The translations under genes were made by a program, and so were the position numbers. Below are positions 21,136 through 29,135 of a DNA stretch of 64,000 bases, piece after piece. The stretch spans positions 62,001-126,000 of the forward strand of contig JAGVRJ010000005.1 in NCBI GenBank assembly GCA_019059635.1. Reading direction: 5' to 3'. The stretch's first letter is position 1; the number at the start of each line of letters is the position of its first letter. The notes beneath the pieces are model-generated. The model saw nothing but the letters and a program-made list of their open reading frames with translations, had not been told where the DNA came from and ran no database searches. The stretch is from Proales similis (lineage: Eukaryota; Rotifera; Eurotatoria; Ploima; Proalidae).

Positions 21136-21525
21136 CTATAAACAGATTTTTTGGCCGATTTGAAGAGAATCGCAGTCAAGCCTGGAAGTAAAAGCGTGCA
21201 GCGGAATGCCGAATCTTTGCGAGAGCTTAAAGCACGTGTCTCCCGGCTCGGCAATATATTTGAAAGAGCAAATCTTGTCCTCGAACGTCGGCAGGTGAGG
21301 TCCGACACCCAGACATATGAGCTCGCCTATTTGCAGTGAATTGCAATTTATGCCCGGATTTAGGGCAAATATCTCAGCTAGTCGAATGCTGTTTTGAATG
21401 GCCAATCTGAAGCACGTCTCGCCTTTCTGAACTTGATGAATTCTGTTGCACTCTGCCCGACAAGCCGGCAGCCAACAAAGAGAGACACTGATCAGAGCTA
21501 GAAAAGCAAGTGCGACACGGCCCAT
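21136..21525 (-). CDS. Secreted LysM protein, two domains
   Basis: A single exon of 129 aa. A signal peptide (MGRVALAFLALISVSLCWL, cleavage near CRA-EC) precedes two LysM units at about residues 25-72 and 86-129. Each has the pattern C-x-x-x-Y/H...GDTC/GETC...LxxLNP or TSRLDC...C-xxLQIGQ/E-xIC. The four spaced Cys per unit resemble disulphide-bonded fungal LysM domains. LysM binds N-acetylglucosamine polymers (chitin, peptidoglycan), so an extracellular glycan-binding role in cuticle, gut or defence is inferred. The second unit has the TSRLDC variant that also ends the other two complete genes of this cluster. First gene of a four-member minus-strand array. Confidence 0.88.
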   Translation of the reverse strand: MGRVALAFLALISVSLCWLPACRAECNRIHQVQKGETCFRLAIQNSIRLAEIFALNPGINCNSLQIGELICLGVGPHLPTFEDKICSFKYIAEPGDTCFKLSQRFGIPLHAFTSRLDCDSLQIGQKICL

Positions 21526-21771
21526 TGTTTCGTTGATTCAATACTCGTGTTGGTCTGTATCTCTCTTGGACGCTTTTGATTTTCGAGCCGAAAGCTTTGA
21601 TTCAATTTTGGCGCGATTGATCGATGCGATTCAAAGTTCAAAGTTGTTCAAAGCCAACATTTATTTAGGAGCCAGCGTATGCATATGGCGATGAAAAAAA
21701 TTTCTTTTTGACGAGAAAAATGAATGTAAAAGAGAAAAATCGAAATGAGCCAAGACAGAAATATTTGAATT

Positions 21772-23571
21772 TCAAATGCAAATTTGTTGACCAACAAAAA
21801 GCCGATTGCAGTCGAGTTTGGAAGTGAACGCACTCAATTCAATCTGATAGCGAATGGACAAGGCGTAACAAGTGTCTCCGCTCTGAATTGTGTAGCTCAA
21901 GCGGCAGTTTTGAGAGAGGCCGTTGTTAACTGACGGAACGCAAATTTGCTGACCAACAGGCAATCTAGAACAGCTTAAGCCCGAGTTGAGTTGAAGCAGC
22001 TGAGCTTGACTAATGCCGAACGCAGCCGCGATATTGGCGCAATTATCGTTCGCAAAAACTGTGTAAAAGTTGCTGCACCTCTGGGCCGTTGTTTGGCTAG
22101 GACGCGCAGTTGTGCTCGAAGTTGATCGATCTCCAACGCAAATCGTTTGCCCAACAGGCAGAGCTAAGCAGTTGAGTCCAGGGTTAAGCCGAACAATAGT
22201 GTCCTCAGTAATTCGAAAGCCGGTTGCGATTCGTGCGCAGGTGTCAGCTGACTTGATCACGTAGAATAAGGTGCAACTTGCAACCGGATTGACGGGTTGG
22301 ATAGGATTGACGCTCGGCCTAGCGGTAGAAGTCGTTGTTCCTGAGTTTACAGCAGGAACGCATATCTGTTGTCCAACTGGCAGACTGGCGCAGTTAAGAC
22401 CCGGGTTAAGCTGAATGAGCTGGGACTGAGTGATTTGGAAGGCTCCAGCAATGTTGCCACACGTGTCAACCGCGAAGACAGTGTAGAAGTTTTGACAAGT
22501 CGGTGGTCTCGCAGTGGTGCCAGTGGATATTGTACTTCTGGCTAAACAGAGAACCGTGCCAGCCAGTAAATTGGCACAATTCAAGCTTGGGTTGAGAGCC
22601 TGTAAATTCTGCTGACTTATTTTAAATATCGTTGAAATGATTGGGCAAGTGTCGCCTGGTAAGACCGTATAAGTACTAGTGCATTGGCCACTCGGTACTG
22701 AGGGGCTGGTTGTGGTAGAGGCACTATTGACAGCGGGGACACAGATAACTTGGCCAACCGGTAGATTGGCGCAATTAAGTCCCGGATTCAGCAGCAGTAG
22801 TTGAGACTGGGATGTACCGAACGCGGCAGCTATGTTGCCACAATTGTCTCCTGCAAATATTCGATATGTGTTGGGACATTGATTTGTTGCCGGCCGGGCA
22901 GTGGTTGTGGTCGTTGTAGTGGTTGTTGTTGATGCAGAGGGATTTACTCTTGGAACACAAATTACAAGACCAATCGGTAAATTGGCGCAATTTAAAGCAG
23001 GATTCAACTGTAACAGTGTTTGCGTAGTGGTTCCGAAAGCAGCTGCTATATTTCCGCAAGTGTCTCCAGCGAAGATTCTGTACGTGTTCGGGCATTGGTT
23101 GGTAGCCGTGCTGGCGGGAGCAGAAGTTATTCCACTATTTATACCTGGAACGCAGACAACCTGACCAGCTTGGAGGTTGGCGCAGTTGAGCCCGGGATTG
23201 AGTTGGAGGAGTTGAGTTTGAGTGGTACCAAAGGCTGCTGCAATATTGCCGCATGTGTCCCCTGCGAATACTCGGTAGGTGTTGGCGCATTGGCCTGGAG
23301 CGGCTGTTGGTGCTGCAGTCGCTGTTCCCGAATTAAGTGATGGAACACAAATTGCCTGGCCAGCCGGCAAGCTCTGGCAATTCAAGCCAGGGTTCAATTG
23401 AAGAAGAGCTTGAGTTGTGGTTCCGAAAGCAGCTGCTATATTACCGCAAGTATCACCCGAAAATATCGTATAAGTGTTGGCACATTGGCCATTTGCTCTT
23501 AAGATGAGAGCAAAAACGATAAGGCTATGGAGCCAAGCGGCCCAATTGCTTGCTTTCGGTTTCATTCGCAT
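21772..23571 (-). CDS. Secreted nine-LysM-domain protein
   Basis: A single exon of 599 aa. A signal peptide (residues 1-28, ending RANG) is followed by nine LysM units starting near residues 29, 94, 160 and onward to the C-terminus. Units 1-4, 6 and 8 share C-x-NxY...GDTC-GNIAAAFG...LLQLNPGLNC...L-xGQ-xICVP. Unit 9 is the TSKLDC type. Linkers are Thr/Ser/Ala/Pro-rich, including an unbroken Thr run near residues 218-227, and should be O-glycosylated. The nucleotide similarity of the first units indicates recent internal duplication. Multiple LysM units give strong chitin or peptidoglycan binding in other proteins. No catalytic domain is attached. A TATA-like box sits 62-67 nt upstream of the ATG. 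Confidence 0.92.
   Translation of the reverse strand: MRMKPKASNWAAWLHSLIVFALILRANGQCANTYTIFSGDTCGNIAAAFGTTTQALLQLNPGLNCQSLPAGQAICVPSLNSGTATAAPTAAPGQCANTYRVFAGDTCGNIAAAFGTTQTQLLQLNPGLNCANLQAGQVVCVPGINSGITSAPASTATNQCPNTYRIFAGDTCGNIAAAFGTTTQTLLQLNPALNCANLPIGLVICVPRVNPSASTTTTTTTTTTARPATNQCPNTYRIFAGDNCGNIAAAFGTSQSQLLLLNPGLNCANLPVGQVICVPAVNSASTTTSPSVPSGQCTSTYTVLPGDTCPIISTIFKISQQNLQALNPSLNCANLLAGTVLCLARSTISTGTTARPPTCQNFYTVFAVDTCGNIAGAFQITQSQLIQLNPGLNCASLPVGQQICVPAVNSGTTTSTARPSVNPIQPVNPVASCTLFYVIKSADTCARIATGFRITEDTIVRLNPGLNCLALPVGQTICVGDRSTSSTTARPSQTTAQRCSNFYTVFANDNCANIAAAFGISQAQLLQLNSGLSCSRLPVGQQICVPSVNNGLSQNCRLSYTIQSGDTCYALSIRYQIELSAFTSKLDCNRLFVGQQICI
22895..22940 (-). repeat. threonine-codon repeat in the LysM linker
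   Basis: An imperfect ACN codon run encoding about ten consecutive Thr plus flanking Ser/Ala in the linker between LysM units 3 and 4 of the nine-unit protein. Confidence 0.7.
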
Positions 23572-23632
23572 CTCTGAAATTTCTTCTATTGGCTATTGAA
23601 CTTGAAACCGCTCAAGATTCAAGTCAGTGCTT

Positions 23633-23638
23633 TTTATA
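23633..23638 (-). promoter_or_regulatory. TATA box of the nine-LysM gene
   Basis: TATAAA on the minus strand, about 62 nt upstream of the ATG at 23571. Position and sequence fit a core promoter; no experimental support. Confidence 0.55.
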
Positions 23639-24377
23639 TTGTTTGAAGGCAGCAAAAACAAGTAAGAGATAAGCCTTGCTAAGCTCAAGACGTGAGAAGA
23701 GTGAACAGAAGAAAAACGAGATGCAAAACCTCTTTAGGTTTTCTCAAAACAACGCACCAAGGTGAAAGTGACAGTGAAGAGAATGGGCATATTGTTTTTA
23801 TAAGACTGGTTTAACATTTAGAACTGTGTAGGCTGCGCGCGGCTGAGATTAGTAAGGATGAGTCAATCGTGGATAGTTGCGCGCATGAGAATAGTCCTAG
23901 GGCAATTATGCAACTGTTGTCAAATTGAAATTTACCTAGCCGGTCTCGGCCACAATTAGCTGCTACAATTAGGGCTCAATTAGCTTGAGTGTGGGCAAAA
24001 TATCACGTCCTGATTCAAATCTAGTTGAGGCAACCTTCAGCCCCAAACAATAGCATTCGCATGGCATTTTCCAACATCACACCTTCCAAGCGGTGGCTCC
24101 TCTCTATCAAAGGTCATTTGTGCATTTAAACCCGATCAGACCCAAAAAAGATTCAAATTTGTCACAAGCTTATTTTCAAAGCTAACGTCTTAGGAAGAAA
24201 CTTACTGAGGCTTTTCGCTTTCTTTATTTTGTTTAAAAAGGAGAAAAATAATTAAACTAATTTCTTAGTTCATAGTTTACTAAAATGAGGCTATAATGAG
24301 TTACTAAAGACATTCAAACACAAGCCCGTAGCCTAAAAGCCAAAAGCGGCCGGAATTTGCGAACCATTGAATCTTTC
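23639..24377. other. intergenic region between LysM genes
   Basis: No coding exon or repeat recognised. Confidence 0.4.
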
Positions 24378-24710
24378 CTACCGCTGTTGTTTGAATTGCC
24401 TTGAAATCCTCGAGCACCATTCACCGTATTGAATGTTAGAATATGAAGAGCAAGGCCTGGGCGGTAGCGAATTCAAGTAGGAATATGAGCGCAGACACAT
24501 CAGCTGGTCAACTTGAAGCGAGCTGCAATCAACACTTGGGTTAAGCATCTTGAATTCTGCCAAGTTGATACCACTGATGATTGAGATCGTTAAACATGTG
24601 TCGCCTCGTTTAACCACATAAATTGACTCACATGGCTTTTGAGTAGGAACAAAGGCCACAGTGCAGGTCAATATAAGTAGCACAAAAACCAAAGTGACAT
24701 GTTTTCCCAT
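24378..24710 (-). CDS. Secreted LysM protein with a truncated second domain
   Basis: A single exon of 110 aa from the ATG at 24710, which opens directly into a signal peptide (MGKHVTLVFVLLILTCTVAF). An in-frame ATG at 24773 would add 21 basic residues. One complete LysM unit (CESIYVVKRGDTC...LNPSVDCSSLQVDQLMC) is followed by the first half of a second (PCSSYSNIQYGEWCSRISRQF). The protein then stops. The part carrying the usual TSRLDC...GQ-IC ending is missing, and I do not find it in any frame in the next 150 bases. It is either a derived short form or a decaying paralog. TATA-like sequence lies at 24875-24882. Confidence 0.7.
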   Translation of the reverse strand: MGKHVTLVFVLLILTCTVAFVPTQKPCESIYVVKRGDTCLTISIISGINLAEFKMLNPSVDCSSLQVDQLMCLRSYSYLNSLPPRPCSSYSNIQYGEWCSRISRQFKQQR

Positions 24711-24874
24711 TTTCACCCTTTTCACTTGTAAATTTCTTTCGAGTGCCACTGTTCGCAGTCTTGTCTTCTTCATTTAATTCAACCTCTCTCTTACACATGT
24801 GGTAGTTGCGCAATAGCAAACTTAATTAAACTGGCAAGTCTTTAACTAGTGAAATTTAGTTAGTCCTGGAAGAA

Positions 24875-24882
24875 CTTATAAA
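24875..24882 (-). promoter_or_regulatory. TATA-like box of the truncated LysM gene
   Basis: TTTATAAG on the minus strand, about 165 nt upstream of the ATG at 24710 and 102 nt upstream of the alternative ATG at 24773. Confidence 0.4.
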
Positions 24883-25062
24883 GTTTTGTTTGGTCCAAAA
24901 CAAGAGGCGTTCAGATAAGCGAAAACTGTTGTAGGCTAATCAAACGAGAAAAAACGGCGGGCTAGAGCGCTCTATTTTTTATTTTACTCAAGTGCAGAAA
25001 TTCCTACAAAGAAAAGAAATTCTAGATAATCAACAAGCTACTGAATGAAATGATCACTTTGA

Positions 25063-25422
25063 TCAAAGGCAAATTTCTTGTCCTGGCTGAAGGGTGTTAC
25101 AATTCAGTCTGGAAGTGAGCACGTTGAAAGGTATTCCGGTCTGCTGAGAAAGTGACCAACATGAATCTCCTTCTTGAACAGTGTAGCTGAAAGTGCATGC
25201 TGGAAGGTCTCGAGCTACACAAACATTCTGGCCGATTTGGAGCAACTGGCAATTAATACCCGGATTGAGGTCCAAGAACTCGCCCAAACTGATGCCTGTT
25301 CTTTGTGAGATGGCAAAGCACGTGTCCCCGCTTTGAACTGTATAAAATTGACTGCAAGCTGAAGCAGCATACGCGACCATAAAGGCCGAAAGGATGAAGA
25401 CTTTGAGTTGAAATCGCTGCAT
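25063..25422 (-). CDS. Secreted LysM protein, two domains
   Basis: A single exon of 119 aa. A signal peptide (MQRFQLKVFILSAFMVAYAASA) precedes two LysM units, CSQFYTVQSGDTC...LNPGINCQLLQIGQNVCV and CTFSYTVQEGDSC...TSRLNCNTLQPGQEICL. Architecture and length match the gene at 21136-21525, so the two are close paralogs. The Cys pattern is of the disulphide-rich fungal type. A good TATA box lies 72 nt upstream of the ATG. Predicted to be an extracellular chitin- or peptidoglycan-binding protein. Confidence 0.88.
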   Translation of the reverse strand: MQRFQLKVFILSAFMVAYAASACSQFYTVQSGDTCFAISQRTGISLGEFLDLNPGINCQLLQIGQNVCVARDLPACTFSYTVQEGDSCWSLSQQTGIPFNVLTSRLNCNTLQPGQEICL

Positions 25423-25493
25423 TTTGTATCAAGGCTCGTTTTCTTTGTTGTTCTAACTTGATTCTGGTTTTTTCCTTTGGAAATTCTGTCTAA

Positions 25494-25499
25494 TTTATA
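25494..25499 (-). promoter_or_regulatory. TATA box of the LysM gene at 25422
   Basis: CTATAAATTA on the minus strand, about 72 nt upstream of the ATG. Confidence 0.55.
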
Positions 25500-25981
25500 G
25501 ACGCTCTAGCGGTTCATTTTCTGCGACCGAGGTCAGCTCATCTTGGCCTAAAGCATTTTAACAGTCCACAGTGCAATTACTTAAAAGCCCTCTTTAAGTT
25601 CATTCATATTCTTCTTCTGTCCGATCTTCGCTCTGAACTCTACTGGTGCAAAAAACACACGAGACCGATATGCTTTAATGCTTGTTTATTATTTAGCCAA
25701 TTTGGCCGGCGATGTAAAATGGCGCAACCAATTTTGTCAAATTTAATGCATCCGATAAGCTAATCTCCGTTTAATTTAAGAACGGAGTCAACTTGTTTTA
25801 CTGAGAAAATAAAAAGAATAATAATTTTGTTTAAATAAACCGAATGGCTGGCTTAGGAAACAAGCATGAATGAAAAATCTATCAATTTCGGGGGCAAAGT
25901 AGAGAATGAGAATGAATAGAGAAAATAGACTGGATAATGAAGATTAAGGAATTGAGAGATTTTTACATCTGGCTGAGGTTT
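25500..25981. other. intergenic region between the LysM array and SLC17A9
   Basis: AT-rich, no gene recognised. It must contain the SLC17A9 3' UTR. A minus-strand AATAAA occurs near 25683-25690. Confidence 0.4.
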
Positions 25982-27748
25982 TCAAACAATTTTCTTTCCA
26001 GTGCCGAATATAACGTACAAAACGTAGCCAAACACGCAAAGTGTAGCGGTTTGATTAAAAACAATTGTCCAACTCTTGGTAGTCTCCAGCACGTAGCCGG
26101 CGATTTTTACTCCGATGAAGCCTGGCAAGGCCCCAATTGTGTTCATTATACCGAATACTGAACCAGCATGTTTTGGCGCAAGATCCTGAGGATTGACCAT
26201 TATTCCGGCATTATGGAAACCACAACAGGCCACTGTGCATGCCATCATAAACAGCGCCCATTCGTAAGTGTTCACCTGTCCGATAAGAAAAAAGAAGAAA
26301 CCACTGCCCAGCAGTGACACGCAAGCAGTCAGCTTTCTAACAAAAGTAACCGAGTGTCCTAGTTTAAGAAGGCATTAATTTCACACGAGGCAAGCATAAG
26401 GCAAGCCAGCTAACTCTCACCTCGGGCTTTCAACCTATCGGCCATCCAGCCGGCGAAAATTGTGGAAGGCAATGAAATAAGCCAAGGAACCACATTGAAT
26501 ATCCAACCCTTGGAGAGGAAGGAAGTTATAAACAAGCAAAAAGAAGGAAAATGTGGTTTGGATTTCTACCTTGGAACCGGGATAGTTCTCTTGAAAGTAG
26601 GTCGGCAGCCAAGTCAAGAGAATGTAGTAGGCATTATTTTGGCAAACATGAGCAACAATGAGCGACCAAAATGCCGAGCTATTAAAAAGCTCCCTCCATG
26701 GAACGGCATCGCTAGATCCGGCGGCCACAAGCTTAGTATCGCCAGGATCTTCTGGATTAAATAAGCTTTCCTTGGCGCTGAAAATGCTCATCTCAGCCTG
26801 CGATCTAGCCATCACATAGTTCTTGAAGTAAATCGCCCAGAAGAGTGACATGATGCCAATCATTTGAAATGTAGTCTGCCATCCGTATTTCTCAAGAACT
26901 ATTGAGCCAGCTATTCCACAGAATAAAGTTCTGGATTCATCAGGTCAGGAAAGAGCAAAGATTAAAAAATTTTGCCGATCGAAACTTACCCTAAGTGCTG
27001 TCCTGAAGTGATAAAGCTGAATATTGACGCTTTCTCATTATCGAGAGTTTTTTTTGAAACAAGACTACTAGTGCCCGGGTAATGAAAGCCTAAATCAAGG
27101 GGTTGTGCGTTTTTTGAATAAAATAATTTGATGCTCGCATATTGAGGATAAACGAATGAAAAGTTGCTCACCTTGGAAGGCTCCGGTTATGCCTCGTAAA
27201 CAAGTTATGTAGAAAAGAATTTGATATTTGTCGTCGCTGAACAGGGTCACATACGGCATAAAAATAGTCAATGTGGCCCAAATCAAGCAAGCGTAGTAAA
27301 TTATAAGATCGCCGCCGATTCGGTCGCTTAGATAGCCGCTAATTATTTGCGTGAGCGGATAGCCGTAGAAGAAGCTTGAAAGCAGTGTAGCCTGTTTAAA
27401 GCAAATTAGAGTTGAACAGTTGAGTTGTTGATTGGAATATCGAATTCTTACGATCTGCGTCTTGTCGTAGTTAAACTCTTTGGAAATTTCAACGGCGCAA
27501 ACAGACATTATGGTTCGAACTGAGAACAACATCATGGCTCCGAAGAAGAGAGTCAGTGTCCATGATTTCTTTTCGTCGCTATTTTTGATTACAAATGAAT
27601 TATTTGAATCAATCAAGTGTCTTTAAAGTGGCATACTGGCTCCATTTCTTGTGTCCGACGATTTTTTCGTGTTCAGTAACTTGGATTGAAGCAAAATGAA
27701 AAGTTTGTGCGATAAACAAGGACCAACGATGGTTAAGTTACCATTCAT
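25982..27748 (-). CDS. Vesicular nucleotide transporter (SLC17A9/VNUT family)
   Basis: Eight exons: 27742-27748, 27637-27679, 27452-27578, 27172-27391, 26990-27089, 26570-26930, 26421-26508, 25982-26358. All phases match, giving 440 aa, against about 436 for human SLC17A9. This major-facilitator transporter loads ATP into secretory vesicles. Landmarks are WTLTLFFGAMMLFSVRTIMSV (quoted in part; the Arg corresponds to the family's conserved TM1 Arg), LSSFFYGYPLTQIISGYLSDR (in part), HYPGTSSLVS, LLTWLPTYF, GWIFNVVPWL and the VNUT-like stretch NPQDLAPKHAGSVFGIMNT. The first coding exon holds only ATG plus four bases. It is supported by good splice sites and phase but is the weakest part. The gene is divergent from TMA7. 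Confidence 0.9.
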
Positions 27749-28663
27749 GGCTAACTTGCACACTAGTTTCTTCAGATCTTTAAATCGCATAGGAAAGCAT
27801 CTATTGAGTTTGTTCTGTTTGGGCACCTTGAATGCTTCTCACGTTCGAACTGCGCCGAGCTAAAGAGCAAAGAAATATGAGTGAGACAATGGAATTGAAC
27901 GAGAGCAAAGAACAATTCATGCAGTCAATGTCAAGCAAAAAGCGCATTCAAGGCTAACAATACAAGATAATTCAAAGTCTCTCTTGCCCATTCGTTGCTC
28001 ACTCTTTCTATTTTTCTCTCTGAAAGCTTGTTTGCATCATGTAAAAATAAAATGCAAGAGAATGCTTTAATTTTAATCGAAGAATCTCTCGGCGAAAAAA
28101 AAGAGAAAAGAACTATGAAAATTAGCATAAAAAATCCTATTGGTGATGATATGGGCCTCATATTTTAAAAATATTCACACGTCGCTTGTTCGACTCCCTT
28201 GGAAACCGAAGCGTAATACTTTTTAATTTTATGCTCACCGGTTGATCTAATGCGAGCAAAAGAGATACATTCGAATGGTCCGTTTCACAATAACTGCAAG
28301 CAGACAACTCCTTAAAACTGTAAACTTGTTTGAATTTGTGCTGGCTTGTTGCTGAATAAGGTCTATACAGAGTTCAATGGATGAAACGGTGGGCTAAAAT
28401 TAAATAAGCGCAAAGGGTCCTCATTGGGACAAGGAGCATAAGTAGGGGCGACCCCGATCGAGCTTGCTTGGGCACTTTTGGTTATTGCGAGTGGTTTGTT
28501 AACTAAGCAGTGCTACTCGTTAATGGGTTGCGTTTGGGTTTTTCTTTCGGTCCAAGCATTAACTCTGAGCGTTGAAAAGAGAGAGGGCGCGCGCGCGCAT
28601 TCACGCATTTTGTTTTTCGCTCGTTCTGTAAGTAGTTCTTAACGCTCTTTAAAAAAAGCGACA
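27749..28663. other. divergent promoter region between SLC17A9 and TMA7
   Basis: No coding exon found. A short (GC)n tract lies at about 28588-28599. The T/A-rich run before 28663 precedes the TMA7 start. Confidence 0.4.
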
Positions 28664-29035
28664 ATGTCCGGAAGAGAAGGTAATTTAACCTGCCTGCCAA
28701 GACTATAAATCAATGTCAGATTTTTCCAATTTACTTGAGGTGGTAAAAAGAAGCCGCTTAAGCAGCCCAAGAAAGAAAAAGCCGAAATGACTGAAGTAAG
28801 TGTGAACTAATGTGATCATAGACCAATTCTAAAACGGTGTCAATCTGATTCCATTCAATTGAAAGGACGATCTTGAACAACAAAAAAAGCTGCGCGAACA
28901 ACAAAAGAAACTTGAAGAAGCGCGTAAAGTGGCCTCTCAAAAAGGACCCATGAGTAAGTTGTTTAGCCGCTTATGTTCACAGGAAACATTGTTAAACAAA
29001 TCCGTCTCATAGCTGGACTTGGCAAAAAAAAGTAA
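28664..29035 (+). CDS. TMA7: Translation machinery-associated protein 7 (TMA7)
   Basis: Four small exons, 28664-28679, 28740-28795, 28866-28953 and 29013-29035, give a 60-aa Lys-rich protein. It begins MSGREGGKKKPLKQPKK, has a central coiled stretch of Lys/Glu/Gln (EQQKKLREQQKKLEEA) and ends KGPM-TGLGKKK. This matches TMA7 (CCDC72), a ribosome-associated protein conserved from yeast to man. The three introns are 60-70 nt with consensus ends. A poly(A) signal AATAAA lies at 29073-29078. Confidence 0.95.
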
Positions 29036-29135
29036 ACTATGAACAAGACTGCTTCTATTGAATTTCGTTGGCAATAAAGACACATCTGATGAGAAAAAAT
29101 ATTGAAAGTTTATTAACTCAAACTGTTAAAGCGGA

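Noticed and set aside
22070-23340. Long plus-strand open frames opposite the nine-LysM gene
   Set aside because: They are antisense shadows of a repetitive, Thr/Val-biased coding sequence, with poly-Val and Cys/Ser-biased translations and no domains.
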